Assembly: GCF_902806685.2 (NCBI RefSeq)
Contig: NC_048548.1
Span: forward strand, 9,636,557-9,700,556
Direction: 5' to 3'
Source: Maniola hyperantus
Lineage: Eukaryota > Arthropoda > Insecta > Lepidoptera > Nymphalidae
Length of the DNA stretch: 64,000 bases
The notes under the pieces are model-generated. The model ran no database searches. It was not told the DNA's origin and saw only the letters and a list, made by a program, of their open reading frames with translations. Below are positions 1-9,632 of this stretch, one piece after another. A program made the translations under genes and the position numbers. How positions within the stretch are numbered: position 1 is the first letter of the stretch; each line of letters starts with the position of its first letter.

Positions 1-69
1 TCAATAATTATTGTTAGATTAAGCTATGCATACATAATATTGAACAGTATTTGAATTACATAATTATTA

Positions 70-250
70 AGATACCCACGGCTTCGCTCCTATGGGAATT
101 TCGAAAAATCTGGCTTTATTCCTATTATTATTGTCTATGTAATAAAGGAACCTCTGTGCAAAGTTTCAGCGTTCTAGGCCTAAGGGTTTGGGCTGGGCAT
201 CATTGATGAGTTGGTCAGTGACTTCTTTTTATATACACATTTAGATTTAG
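70..250 (+). repeat. Dispersed repeat, same family as 14.56-14.70 kb
   Basis: Shares blocks such as 'cctctg(tg)caaa', 'tttctaggt' and 'cttctttttata' in the same order with 14560-14700. It looks like the tail of a SINE or LINE family. The rest of 1-1090 is AT-rich and shows no gene. Confidence 0.5.
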
Positions 251-522
251 ATTATTTCTTGTTAACTAGAGGTTTAGATGTCCTTTGTTCCCATAAAGGT
301 AGTTTTTGCTGGATAATATTCTTCAGGAAGATCCAAAAATTACTTATTGTAAAGGGTTGTTGCATTTTATCTTGCCTTGTATGAGTTGTGTTTCGAGAGA
401 GTTCTCAAAAGGATGGTTGTGTTGATTAGAGTGAAAAATCCAACCCCATTGTGGCAATTTTTTTTCTTAATGTAAGTATGAAATTAAACTAATTATGTGT
501 ATTTAAGCAATGTTATTTTTAA

Positions 523-546
523 GTGTGTGTGTGTGTGTGTGTGTGT
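523..546. repeat. (GT)n microsatellite
   Basis: Twelve uninterrupted GT dinucleotides. Confidence 0.95.
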
Positions 547-1096
547 AGAGGTAGATATGGCTGGTAGCATATTGGCTACAATCACTTAAACTACTTGCTA
601 ATCGACTGCTATAGATTAATTTTCAGTTGCACACATGATTCGAGCGACCCATCAGTGGTTGTTTGTGCCATTGAGTTCATGCACGGAGATCATAAAAAAT
701 AGAGTACAGCATTACAGCAAATAGTTGCTTGTGTGATGTGCGGCCAGCCTATAAGTCGCCAAGGATTCTTGCATTACTGAAAATGAATGAAGGAAAATAT
801 ATCGTACAATAATTACGTAAGCACCTATAAGTCAGAAATAAAAACCAAAATTTACTTTTGTCATTTTAATTCTCCAAATAAACAAAAAGTTTCATCAGGC
901 TTCTGGATTCTTACTCTTCAGTGTTCATTTACTTACCTGCTTAGATAATCAACATAACTATGTAGTTAAGTTTTTAGATGTTTGCAAAGTAGTCAGTATT
1001 AAACTTGAGGTTACCCGTAACATTGATTAATCCGGCTCTGAGTTCCTACAATCTCATTGGTTTAGGTATCTAATGACGTCACACTTAATTTTTTGA

Positions 1097-1327
1097 ACTT
1101 ACAGCCGCACTCAGAGACGCGACTGATCGTGAGATCTATAGAGCGCACTCTAACTTAGCTTAAGTCTGAGCAGCAAAGTCAAAGTGCGCTCTATAGATCT
1201 CAGCCTCAGAGAGAGATCGTTACTTAAGTTTAGTTAAAACGAGACAGAGCTATATCTCTCACATAAATCTGTCTCGTTTTAACTCAATCTTAAGTAACGA
1301 TTAGCGACTCTGAGTACGGCTGTAAGT
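1097..1327. mobile_element. Multi-hairpin MITE-like element, copy 1
   Basis: The outer arms begin acttacagccg and end cggctgtaagt, so they are inverted. Inside lie two further inverted pairs in series: one built on agatctatagagcgcactc (about 1132-1203) and one built on taaaacgagacagagctat (about 1217-1300). The folded strand would look like a cloverleaf with two arms. It has no ORF. Related copies lie at 5610-5755 and, decayed, at about 2060-2195. Confidence 0.75.
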
Positions 1328-1789
1328 CTAGCCTATACTCTATAGGTACATTAGCAATAAGTAATTTTAAAATTTTCTTTGGTTTTTTATTTCACGAGTT
1401 GACTCATGAGATGTTCATTTTTGAACTTTACTTTTGAATTACTTGAGCTGTAATGAGGTTTATTTATTTTTTATTAATTATTAAAAGGAGGATTTCCTAG
1501 AGAAGTCTTTTCTTTCATAGACCCCGTAAACATTACAATGAATTCAGAATAAATAAAGGTACAGAGATGGGCAAACAAACAAGCAAATGCGCAATATCGA
1601 TTTTTAGGTCTCAGGCTGAAGGAGACGTGGGGGGGGGGTCGGTTATAACGCGCGGGAGCACGCGATTGGTTGATTAGTCTACCCTTTTTTCCCTCGATGG
1701 ACCAACTATGCCTTGCTATTCTAAATAATTTGACTGCGTGCCGCTCTACGGGCAGTGGCACGCGCGGCCCGCAGTCAAAACCGCGGCAC

Positions 1790-1925
1790 GTGCGCGAACG
1801 GACTCCCTTGAAAAAGGACCCCGGATGGGTTCGAAACTAGTCGGGCTAACGTCGACTAAACACGTGAGTACAGCCGGGACAGATATTATTTAGAATGGAA
1901 ATCACTCACGGTAGTTTAAACGCTA
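1790..1925 (+). repeat. Dispersed repeat shared with 58.98-59.12 kb
   Basis: The block 'aaaaggaccccggatgg ... gtcgactaa.cacgtgagta' recurs in reverse orientation at 58980-59120. A G-run and a GC-rich patch lie just upstream (1620-1800). No gene seen. Confidence 0.6.
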
Positions 1926-2204
1926 AAATATGCCTTGCTAGTTGCTAAGCCGCTATTTGTTAAAGTTTGCCCATTACTGTAAAATTAAATTCGTGATTTT
2001 TTTTCATAATTTTAATAAGGCTCAAGGCATATTGGCGCCGATTCGAAGAGAGGCGACGCGACGCGTCTGTTCTAAAATGTTTCTGCAATCAAATTCTACA
2101 GATCCGAGCCAAAGTATGCTCTATAAATCTCAATCTCAACCTAACTGCAACACAGAAAATGATGTCACGAATCGTTACTTTTCAAATTAGCTCCAATAAG
2201 CCTT

Positions 2205-2400
2205 GAGACAAATTATGTGCCCACTTTGTGAGGGAGGGGTTTTTAGGGTTCCGTACCTGAAAGGTGCCAACGGGACCCTATTACAGTCTGTCTGTCAGCG
2301 GGCTATATCTCGTGAACTGCAACAGGTAGAGAGTAACAATTTTCACGGAGTGTGTTCTATTGTCGCTATAACACAAATAATAAAAATTTCATAATGACCG
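2205..2400 (-). repeat. Dispersed repeat (CCCGCTGACAGACAG family), minus copy
   Basis: On the minus strand it reads as the family also found at 3540-3740, 7930-8050 and 44160-44480: a 'gtgaaaatt.taactctctac' block, then 'agcccgctgacagacag'. The ORF here is a by-product of the repeat. Confidence 0.6.
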
Positions 2401-2479
2401 CCATGTAAATTTAAATAAGTATCTACATAATCTTGTACGATACCCTTCTTGTACGAGACAGACCCGCACTTGACCGTTT

Positions 2480-3078
2480 TTAATTTTTTCTTTGATAGCA
2501 CTCCTTATCACTCGCCTTATATTTTACAATCTTGCCCTTGGTTCCAAGTACAAAATCACCGGAACGATCGAAAGCTATGGCAGTAACATTGCCCGGTACA
2601 CCTTTGACTAGCTTCATTGGGCCAGTGTCGTTTTCGTGGATGTAAGATAAGGTTTCGCTTGCTACAAAAACGATTTCTCGGTGAAATGTTATCTGACCTA
2701 ATCCTTCATAGGACACATTGCCGATAAAAACAGCATGAGACAAATTGGACTTTAAAACGAAGAACTTTTCTTCCCTGATATAGTAAAAATTGTTCTTGTC
2801 GTCAACAGCTACCTCTTCGAGAGCGTCAAAACCTTTGAAATGTATTTTTTCGTTGCCTTCCAGTAGATACAATTGTTCAAGCCCTTCAGGACTACCAGTA
2901 ATGTACTTGTTACCATCTTTGTCTACGAGCAATGAGTTTAATTTTATATCCGGTTTGGAAATTAAAGTTGCGTCTTGAGACTCGTAGTTGTACGCGTAGA
3001 TTCCTTTACTCGTTCCGAAATAGACTTTCGACTCCTTTCTGTCCACTGCAATGGAGTAGCTTTCCCGTTCAGGCAAAC
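2480..3078 (-). CDS. Ommochrome-binding protein-like, terminal coding exon
   Basis: About 199 intact codons ending in TAA. The family consists of secreted lepidopteran haemolymph proteins that bind ommochrome pigments. The repeated pattern typical of these propeller-like proteins is visible: SIAVDRKESKVYFGTSKGIY, then LLVDKDGNKYITG, VAVDDKNNFYYI, FVASETLSYI and IAFDRSGDFVLGTKGKIVKY. On the minus strand the exon follows an acceptor (tttaatttag) at 3080-3079 and starts in phase 1, which joins the donor at 3794 to give IPG-LPERES. The TTG at 3076 is internal, not a start. There is no AATAAA close to the stop, since a dispersed repeat begins just past it. Family assignment is from recognised sequence pattern only. 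Confidence 0.82.
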
Positions 3079-3250
3079 CTAAATTAAAAAAAAAACAAAA
3101 ATCATAAACCTTTTGTAAGAGGCGTATTTTGAGAAATGAGTTTTGAATTCGAATTCAATAAAAAATGTTAATTGTTCAAGGTAAGTTTTGCTTTGGGCCT
3201 ATTTTTGGATGTTTTGCAAATTAATGGGGGAAATATTAACAAAATATTAT

Positions 3251-3426
3251 TACAGTACCCGGCAGGAAATACTGTACATCGACCTTTAGAAGAGAGCGGT
3301 TTCGTAAAGCGTTGTCTCTGTCGTTGAGACTGACAAACGTCACATAGGTATGAGTGACAGAGACAATGCTCTACAAACCCGAAATCACATTCTAAAGGTC
3401 GATGCACAACATTTGCCGGCTACTGT
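3251..3426. mobile_element. Palindromic MITE, copy 1 (inside the ommochrome-binding gene's intron)
   Basis: Terminal tacagtac / (g)tactgta with arms repeating 'aggtcgatg' and 'gagacaa.gctctacaaa' in inverted order. Sister copies are at 15091-15271, about 60991-61155 and 63270-63370. Non-coding. Confidence 0.75.
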
Positions 3427-3539
3427 AGTAGGTTAGGTACCTAAATATTTTAATATGTAGACACTGGCTTCCCACGGTGCGTGATATTGCAGTGCAGACA
3501 GGGACGCCAACCAGTACCGTGGGGATCAGGCACACGACG

Positions 3540-3740
3540 GGTCCGTACCATCGTAGGTACAAGAAATAACTTTGTTAAATTTAAATTGTCATGGCGGCTA
3601 TTTCGAAATTCTTATTATTTGCTGTATAGCGGCAATAGAAAATCTTACATATTCTGTGAAAATTTAAACTCTACCTATTACGGTTCGCGAGGTAAGTAAG
3701 CCCGCTGACAGACAGACTAACGGACAGCGAATGTCTCAGT
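3540..3740 (+). repeat. Dispersed repeat (CCCGCTGACAGACAG family), plus copy
   Basis: Contains 'tagcggcaatag', 'gtgaaaatttaaactctac' and 'cccgctgacagacaga', shared with 2205-2400 (inverted) and 44160-44480. Confidence 0.6.
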
Positions 3741-3794
3741 AATAGGGTTCCCGTTGGTAACCTTCGAGTACGGAATAAAGTAAAAAAAGCTTAC

Positions 3795-4061
3795 CAGGAA
3801 TATTTTGAGCTATTGTGGAATTAGCTTAATCATTTTGATATCGTAATAATATCCGTTGAAATTGCGACCAAAACGACAAAAAATAGATTCCTTTGGCGTC
3901 GTAATGCGCGTCCGTTGGTTCCGCAATCGCCCGTGTTGTAGGTTTCAGTTACATTGTAGTGCCTCTTTATCAATAGTCAAGTCGGTCTTACACCCACTAC
4001 GGGGAAGATCGAACGCAAAACATTTTTGCGTGAACAGAACAGCAAAAACTATTAATTTCAT
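3795..4061 (-). pseudogene. Ommochrome-binding protein-like, first coding exon, frame-broken
   Basis: On the minus strand an ATG at 4061 opens a signal-peptide-like start, MKLIVFAVLFTQKCFAFD, which runs 38 codons to a TGA at 3947-3945. Past the stop, family-like sequence continues in another frame (IAEPTDAHYDAKGIYFLS), then a third (GYYYDIKMIKL), then back (ANSTIAQNIPG), ending at a strong donor GTAAGC (3794-3789). Three single-base shifts are therefore needed, one near a run of six Ts. The next exon (3078-2480) is intact. Either the gene is a recent pseudogene or the assembly has indels here. A weaker donor (GTAACT, 3952) lies before the stop in the matching phase. Confidence 0.68.
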
Positions 4062-4391
4062 TTTTAGTTTCAAATTGACTATATTCCTTGAAGTCCGATA
4101 CGCTAATGATTTTTTGTATATTACGATTCGGAATTATATTATCTTTTATATTATTAGAAAAATAGAAGCTATAGTAATAAATCGGTGTTATTGTTCGTAT
4201 AATTTCTGCCGTTTAAGATAAATGTAGCTTTATTGCTTTCGATAAAAATGTGATTGAGGTTTTGTAATAAATTATAGTAATAGAAAACAAAGTAACTTCT
4301 TAAGTAAGTAACATTTTATTTTATCATACATATTTAAATTAATTTATGCTTTTAATAAATAAATGGAGTTGCATTAAGTACCTCTATGAAA

Positions 4392-4606
4392 TCTATATAT
4401 ATAAAAGGAAAAGGTGACTGACTGACTGATCTATCAACGCACAGCTCAAACTACTGGACGGATCGGGCTGAAATTTGGCATGCAGATAGCTATTATGACG
4501 TAGGCATCCGCTAAGAAAGGATTTTTGAAAATTCAACTCCTAAGGGGGTAAAATAGGGGTTTGAAATTTTTTAGTCCACGCGGGCGAAGTCGCGAGCCTA
4601 AGCTAG
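4392..4606 (+). mobile_element. Helitron-like non-autonomous element
   Basis: Starts TCTATATATATAAAAGG and ends AGCTAG. It lies between an A and a T, matching the TC...CTRR ends and A^T target of Helitrons. The core 'gactgactgatctatcaacg' recurs at 33085-33342, and inverted at 7110-7215. Confidence 0.55.
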
Positions 4607-4693
4607 TTACTCATAATAATGTAGTGAGCTAAAAATAAGGTAGTAAGTACTAAAATCTCTTTTAAAAGGTGATTTTTCTTTTATAACGTTATC

Positions 4694-4760
4694 TCATGCG
4701 GTGTGCGGGGCATCCCCCCGCCTCATACCCCGAGATTGCCATCTCGACCTGTCACGGACT
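4694..4760. mobile_element. GC-rich short TIR element, partial copy
   Basis: Right part of the family with ends 'gattgccatctcgacctgt'. A fuller copy is at 23592-23732; others are at 26562-26649 and 58510-58572. Confidence 0.55.
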
Positions 4761-4914
4761 ATAGGTGTAAATATCAATCTAATATTATGATGAATAATAA
4801 AACAGAAACGTACCATATCCTAGCGGTTCGAATTAGAAACGAGGAAGCAAATCGCTTCGTAGATGTCCGTGGAATTTCGACTACGTTCGGGTGCAAAGTG
4901 CAAACCTTGATGAT

Positions 4915-5275
4915 ACCTTATGGTTCGATTACACCTACCGAGTAGTTAAGCGAGACAGTAAAATGACACTCGGCCGAGACAGTGTTGTGGCTGAGAATAT
5001 GGCGAAATTGCATTCGTTATGGTACGATTACAACTAACGAGTACAGTGGCGAGTCAGTGTCCTCGGCCGAGTACTCGGTTGGTATAAACACTTTAACGAG
5101 TGCAATTTCGCCACAATTTCTCAGCCACAGCACTGTCTCGGCCGAGTGACATTTTACTGTCTCGCTTCACTACTCGGTATGTGTAATCGTACCATTAAAG
5201 TGTTTATACCAACCGAGTAATCGGCCGAGGACACTGACTCGCCACTGTACACGTTAGGTGTAATCGTACCATTAG
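4915..5275. repeat. Interlaced inverted repeats in the order A-B-A'-B'
   Basis: A (about 4917-5028) is the inverse of A' (about 5096-5192); both carry 'cactcggccgagacagtg' and 'gcgagacagtaaaatg'. B (about 5031-5098) is the inverse of B' (about 5195-5272); both carry 'cagtggcgagtcagtgtcc' and 'ggttggtataaacacttta'. Each segment ends near 'ggtacgattacac'. The two palindromes interlock rather than nest. No ORF. Confidence 0.8.
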
Positions 5276-5428
5276 CTTGCGTACGAGAGATGAAAGGTAA
5301 GAAGAACCAGGTCAAAAAGTTCTATACAGCGTGAAAAGTGTACCGTCGTCCAAATTGCTATTGTGGCACAGATAAATTCAAATCTTATAGGCAGTAGACA
5401 CTAAACACACTATATGTGTTCAAAGTTA

Positions 5429-5555
5429 TCAAGTCTCGCCACTGGATATTGGCATCTTCCTTTGTTTCAGTTGACACTGCAGGTAGGCGGGCAGGCGGCC
5501 GTGTCGGTCTCCCTTGATCTGTGGCACCTTCACCCGATGTCCTTGTAATATTTTC
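5429..5555 (-). pseudogene. Broken zinc finger gene, last recognised exon
   Basis: Minus-strand acceptor ttttgacag at 5557-5556. Joined in phase 2 to the previous exon it gives CDLC-x12-H with KKILQGH, which completes the first three ligands of a finger. It then reads RVKVPQIKGDRHGRL... to a TGA at 5431-5429. The fourth ligand is not obvious. The similar-looking plus-strand frame here is antisense. Confidence 0.6.
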
Positions 5556-5609
5556 CTGTCAAAAATCAAAGGAGACCTTACAAGTTACTTTTTATTTTCC
5601 AGACTCCAG

Positions 5610-5755
5610 TCTAAGGGTGAGATCTATAAAGCGCACTCTGACTTAGCTTTGAGACACGAGACAGAGCTATATCTCTCACATAAATATGTCTCGTTTTAAC
5701 TTAATCTTAAGTCTGAGCAAAGTCAAAGAGTGCGCTGTATAGATCTCAGCCTAGA
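5610..5755. mobile_element. Multi-hairpin MITE-like element, copy 2
   Basis: Outer arms carry 'gagatctata' and its inverse 'tatagatctc', and an inner pair is built on 'acgagacagagctatat'. In this copy the second hairpin lies inside the loop of the first, unlike at 1097-1327. Confidence 0.7.
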
Positions 5756-5764
5756 CAGAAGCGG

Positions 5765-5925
5765 GCAATATGGAAAGGGTATGGCAGTTTTGTTAAACCC
5801 ATACCCCTTTGGTTTCTGCAAGCATCGAGCCGGAACGCTAAATCGCTTGGCGGCACGGCTTTGCCCGTTAGAGTGGTAACTAGCCACAGCTGAAACCTCT
5901 AATAGACCAGACCAGAGGAAATTTA
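5765..5925 (+). repeat. SINE-like dispersed repeat (ggtatggcag ... aacgctaaatcgctt)
   Basis: Shares 'gggtatggcag', 'cccatacccc', 'aacgctaaatcgcttg' and 'cggcacggctttgc' with 16270-16505 and, in part, 7655-7860. A tRNA B-box-like 'gggaatcgaacg' lies nearby at 5957. Confidence 0.6.
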
Positions 5926-6359
5926 GAAATTGTAAAAATGCCAGATTTCCCTGCCGGGAATCGAACGCACGAAAGCGAAAGCTCGCTAAGAAACGCTAAA
6001 TCGCATCTGTAAAGTGACTACGGCAATATGCATTGACCTTCACAGTGGAAATAATCTGGTGCCCACGAATCGTAATGGAGTTTTGCTCAATAGATGAATT
6101 ATTTAATAGATGACAATATTATGATAAAATTATCACGTAGTCTAATCTGATTGCCAACGTACGGCAGTTGACTGGCACATTTATGCCTAATTTCACCAAG
6201 CAAATTAATCATGGTTTAGTTAACATTCAATTTGTATCTCTCCTTATTGAAAATCGCATAAATGTCATCTGCCAAAAAGGGATAGCATTACAATGTAGCA
6301 TTGCAAACTTAACGGGGGTTAAATGCTTGGTGAAATTGGGTCTTAAGGTGCCAACGCAC

Positions 6360-6563
6360 TTATGCTGCGCGGCGAGACGCGGCTCGGCAAATATAGTTTA
6401 TGAGTTTGTATGGAGCAAAGCGCATTTGAGCTACGCGGCAGGAAATTACGCGACGCGGTGCGGCAAATATAGTTTATACGAGTTTGTATAGAGCAAAACG
6501 TACTTGAGCGACGTGCTTGCCGCGCAGCTCAGCGCAAATCCTTTATGGTGGTGGTGGTGGTGG
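6360..6563 (+). repeat. About 79-bp tandem duplication plus (TGG)6
   Basis: 'ggcaaatatagtttat..gagtttgtat.gagcaaa' appears twice, about 79 bp apart (near 6388 and 6467), in a GC-rich patch. A (TGG)6 run follows at 6546-6563. Confidence 0.75.
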
Positions 6564-6612
6564 ACCTTTATGGTGAGTATAAAGTCTGAAAATAAGATTA
6601 AAGCAAACTTAC

Positions 6613-6731
6613 TTTGTGTTGAACTTTTTAAAACAAAGGTCACATTCAACTGTGCCTTGCCTCAAATGTATGTCCCGTACATGTTTCTTCATGTCGTATT
6701 GAAATATGAATGCTTTGTCACAATAAGAACA
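6613..6731 (-). pseudogene. Broken zinc finger gene, exon with intact finger
   Basis: Minus-strand acceptor ctattgcag and donor AA|GTAAGT. The 119-nt frame is open: one whole finger, CSYC-x12-H-x4-H (CSYCDKAFIFQYDMKKHVRDIH), then the start of the next, CDLCFKKFNTK. It corresponds exactly, in size and phase, to the intact paralogue's exon at 17812-17927. This exon shows no damage. Confidence 0.85.
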
Positions 6732-6819
6732 CTGCAATAGAAAAAGACCGGTTTTTTCAAGCTACGATTTTTTAGTATTTTTTTAAATTTCGCTACATAA
6801 TAAATATTGTAAAACTATC

Positions 6820-6960
6820 TGAAGCCCGCGACTTCGTTCGCGTGGATATAGGGTTTTAAAATTCCCGTGGGAATTCTTTGATATTCCCGGATAAAAAGTA
6901 GCCTATCCTATGTCACTCTTCAGGTCTTTATCTTGCAAAAAGTCACGTCAACCCAACAAA
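6820..6960 (-). repeat. Dispersed repeat ('cgacttcgt.cgcgtgga' family)
   Basis: 'gcccgcgacttcgttcgcgtgga' type end followed by 'cccgtgggaa' and 'ggataaaaagtagcctat'. Many copies in the window: about 13470, 14385, 34310, 34560, 35560, 38690, 44900, 46030, 57500 and 60700. Confidence 0.7.
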
Positions 6961-7109
6961 AAAACACACTGCCGCATTTATAATAAGGGTACTGATAACG
7001 TCATTATGATCGAAATAAGATAGGAAGTGTCTAGACGGCCAGAAGAGGTTTTATAACAAAAGCTATCCCGCCACAAGAGATTGTTTAGTTAAAAATATCC
7101 GAAAGTAAT

Positions 7110-7220
7110 TATCAACTAGCTAATCCTTTCTTAGCGGATGTCTATGTCATAATAGCTATCTGCCCGATCCATCCAGTAGTTTGAGCTGTGCGTTTGATAG
7201 ATCAGTCAGTCCAGTCCCTT
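7110..7220 (-). mobile_element. Helitron-like fragment, inverted
   Basis: Inverse of the 4392-4606 family ('agtttgagctgtgcgtt', 'gatagatcagtcagt'). Confidence 0.5.
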
Positions 7221-7420
7221 TTCATTTTATAATATTTAGATAACTTTATAAGCTTACCTACACTGTGGCCAGTAAGCTATTAAAAATTGAACATTATCAA
7301 TTTGTGATAAGATACTTTTAATAGCTATTTAGCTTCCTCAACGCAAACTTGTGGTAGAATAATATAGACCACTGCTTGAGTATGTTTGTATGTATTATCT
7401 TCCACTAATAACAATCATAC

Positions 7421-7622
7421 CTTAAAATCTCTAGCAGTACTATGCACATGCCTCATATGTTTGCGAGGGTTGCTGGAGCTAGTGGTGGATTTGGGACACT
7501 GTGTACACTGAACGGTTTGTCCGCCATGTGAGATCTCTTGTGCATCTTCAGCAGGTCCATGGTGCCGGCCCATGTATGGACACTGCTCGCATTTGAACGG
7601 AAACACATTGTCGTGGATACTC
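7421..7622 (-). pseudogene. Broken zinc finger gene, two-finger exon with paired frameshifts
   Basis: Acceptor ttggcag at 7624-7623; donor AAG|GTATGA. Starts SIHDNVFPFKCEQCPYMGRHH, then loses frame at about 7560: the expected helix DLLKMHKRSHMADKPF lies in another frame. The frame returns at about 7510 for QCTQCPKSTTSSSNPRKHMRHVH. The two one-base changes cancel, so the ORF stays open while one finger is scrambled. The second finger has Pro where Leu is usual. It corresponds to the intact exon at 17372-17567. A SINE-like repeat begins about 35 bp upstream of the acceptor. Confidence 0.8.
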
Positions 7623-7654
7623 CTGCCAATACGTTTAATATCATTCAATCATTT

Positions 7655-7860
7655 TTGTCTGGTGGGAGGCTTCGGCCGTGGCTAGTTACCACCCTACCGA
7701 CAAAGCCATTGCCACCAAGCGATTTAGCCTTCCAGTGCAATGCGGTGAAGAAACCAAAGAATATCCTTCCAGGTTAGCCTGCTTCCATCTTAGACTGCAT
7801 CATCACTTACCAAGAGGTGAGATTGCAATTTGCAGTCAAGGGCTAACTTGTATCTGAATA
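7655..7860 (-). repeat. SINE-like dispersed repeat fragment
   Basis: 'ggtgggaggcttcggccgtgg' type start and 'cagtcaagggctaacttgtat' type end, shared with 16270-16505 and 37260-37310. Confidence 0.6.
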
Positions 7861-8097
7861 AAAAAATAGGATTAAACACAAGAGGGGTTCCCTACCATCA
7901 TAAAGATATAACATTGTACTTTTTAATTTTTTTTTTGTTTGCCTGGTAACCATTTCGAATTTTTTACTATTTGTTGTAGAGTGAAAATTTTAACTCTCTA
8001 CCAATTATGGTTCATAAGATACAGCCCACTGACAGACAGACAGATAGACACCCTTCAGGTACAGAGCCTTAAAAATAAAAGTTCGGATAATACCTAC

Positions 8098-8248
8098 ATA
8101 TGGACTATAAGATTTGCATTGGATCGAGTAACCTTCCCACAGATATCACAGAGAAATTCATTTTTACTTTTTTTCTTTAGGTCTCTTTCTTTTATTGCAG
8201 TTCTGTGTATTTTCCATGCACTCAGGCAAATGAGTATTGTTATGATTC
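8098..8248 (-). pseudogene. Broken zinc finger gene, first finger exon
   Basis: Minus-strand acceptor cttttgcag; donor CATAT|GTAGGT, identical in phase to the intact gene's exon ending at 17240. Reads NHNNTHLPECMENTQNCNKR... to a stop caused by a short A7 run near 8168; one base on it reads NEFLCDICGKVTRSNANLIV-H-M. Joined to the next exon this gives C-x2-C-x12-H-x3-H. Confidence 0.75.
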
Positions 8249-8361
8249 CTGCAAAAGATATATACCATGTTGACAGATTGCTGTCAATATCCCAGACAAA
8301 AGAGCAAATTCTCAGGGTAACCCAATTGTAGCCAAGGAATCATGAAAGCTCTCTCCAGAAA

Positions 8362-8675
8362 TCAGAAATGAGAAGATTTGTAGAAGAACCAGAATGATCG
8401 ACATAGCTCAACAGGTTCCGAAGTTGAGGTGGTGGGCAGGGCACAGATTCCTGCTCGTTTGCTCGCTATATCTATTAAAAAAAAAAAAAGATTCGAAAAC
8501 CCAATAGATGTTGGGCTCCCAACGTGATAGTAGAATGGCGACCTCACCCCGGAAGAAAAACAATCAAATGAGTCACAGGGAGCCGCTGAATTCAGGCGGC
8601 GGGCGCAAGACTGTGGCGGTGGAAGTCTCTACAAGGTGGGCGTCTATCGGTTGACAATAATGATCATGATGAGTC
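8362..8675 (+). mobile_element. RTE-like non-LTR retrotransposon, decayed 3' end
   Basis: Degenerate frames match the C-terminal tail of RTE-type reverse transcriptases by pattern: DIAQQVPKLRWWAGHR, WRPHPGRK, ARLWRWKSLQ, and a 3' end 'ctatcggttgacaataatgatcatgatgag'-like run. Interrupted by an A12 run and stops. Related fragments are at 38480-38705 (minus), 58690-58925 (minus) and 63755-63875. Confidence 0.65.
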
Positions 8676-8849
8676 ATGACATAATCTTACCACAAGTTAG
8701 CAGATAGTGAAAATATGTGGCAGTAGGGGGTAATAAAAATACTGAGGCGCTAAATAAGACATTCTGGTAATTCTATTCAAATAATAACAATAATAATTAC
8801 AAAATTGCATTTGATACACATCATCACAATCAGCTAAAATATGAATTAC

Positions 8850-9109
8850 AATCTTCAAAAACGATAATTCAAAATTTTAAAATCTAATTTTTTGGCTTTC
8901 TTAAAGCATTAATAGACAATACAGCTTGGCTAAAAGGTGTTGAAACATTTCTTTTACCATGCCACTGTACTACCAAATTAGAAAATGTTTGTTGCACACT
9001 GTACATTCCCCCAAATTCTGAATTATCTTTCTGAAAATGCTGGAGAAGGTACATTATATGACTCATCACTCTCTGGTAATGCTACTATTGTCTGCTTCAT
9101 TTTCAGTTT
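8850..9109 (-). pseudogene. Broken zinc finger gene, probable linker exon
   Basis: Acceptor cttgttgcag at 9111-9110. Three frames each look coding in turn: ETENEADNSSITRE, then DESYNVPSPAFSER, then DNSEFGGMYSVQQTFSNL ... ALRKPK, then KLDFKILNYRF after an A6 run. No finger or ZAD motif, so assignment to this gene rests on position, strand and the same style of damage. The 3' end is uncertain. Confidence 0.45.
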
Positions 9110-9219
9110 CTGCAACAAGTAATGAAATAAAATACGGGTACATAAAGCTACCATATTTTTACAAATTCAGTTGGAGCGGCCTTTTTGTTCGTAAACACAT
9201 TTCCCAGTGATAACAAAAA

Positions 9220-9632
9220 ACTGGTCAAGTGCGAGTCAGGCTCACGCAACAAGGGATCCGTACTACAGTCGTATTTTTCGACATTTTGCATGATAACTCA
9301 AAAACTAATAATGCATAAAAACAAATAAAAACCTGTTTTAGAATGCGTAGGTTAAGACCTTTCATATGATACCCCACTGATATAGTTATCTTACTTCGAA
9401 ACATTGAAAATACATATTATTAGTTCATGACCACAATTTAATTTTTTGGTGTGATTTAACCACAAATTCATGGTTTTTAGATTTTTCCTCGAATGTCTGC
9501 TACAAGACTTACCTACCTGCCAAATTTCATGATTCTAGGTCAAGGGGAAGTACCCTGTAGGTTTCTTGACAGACATACAGAGAGACAACAAAGTGAGGTT
9601 CCTATAAGGGTTCCGTTTTTCCTTTTGAGGTA
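9220..9632 (+). repeat. Dispersed repeat ('aagtgcgagtcaggctcg' family), split by a transposon
   Basis: Family also at 25455-25930 (inverted), 36830-37160 and 39175-39620. It ends 'ggttccgtttttccttttgaggta' then 'cggaaccctaa'. Here the last part is separated by 1425 bp: 'ttttgaggTA' at 9632 resumes as 'TAcggaaaccc' at 11058. Confidence 0.75.

Noticed and set aside
3856..4221. 121-codon plus-strand ORF
   Set aside because: Antisense of the damaged first ommochrome-binding exon; no family pattern or splice support.
5471..5549. Plus-strand exon-like frame (LTLQVGGQAAVSVSLDLWH...) after a good acceptor
   Set aside because: The minus strand of the same bases completes a zinc finger in correct phase and spacing with the next exon, which is better evidence; no plus-strand partner exon was found.
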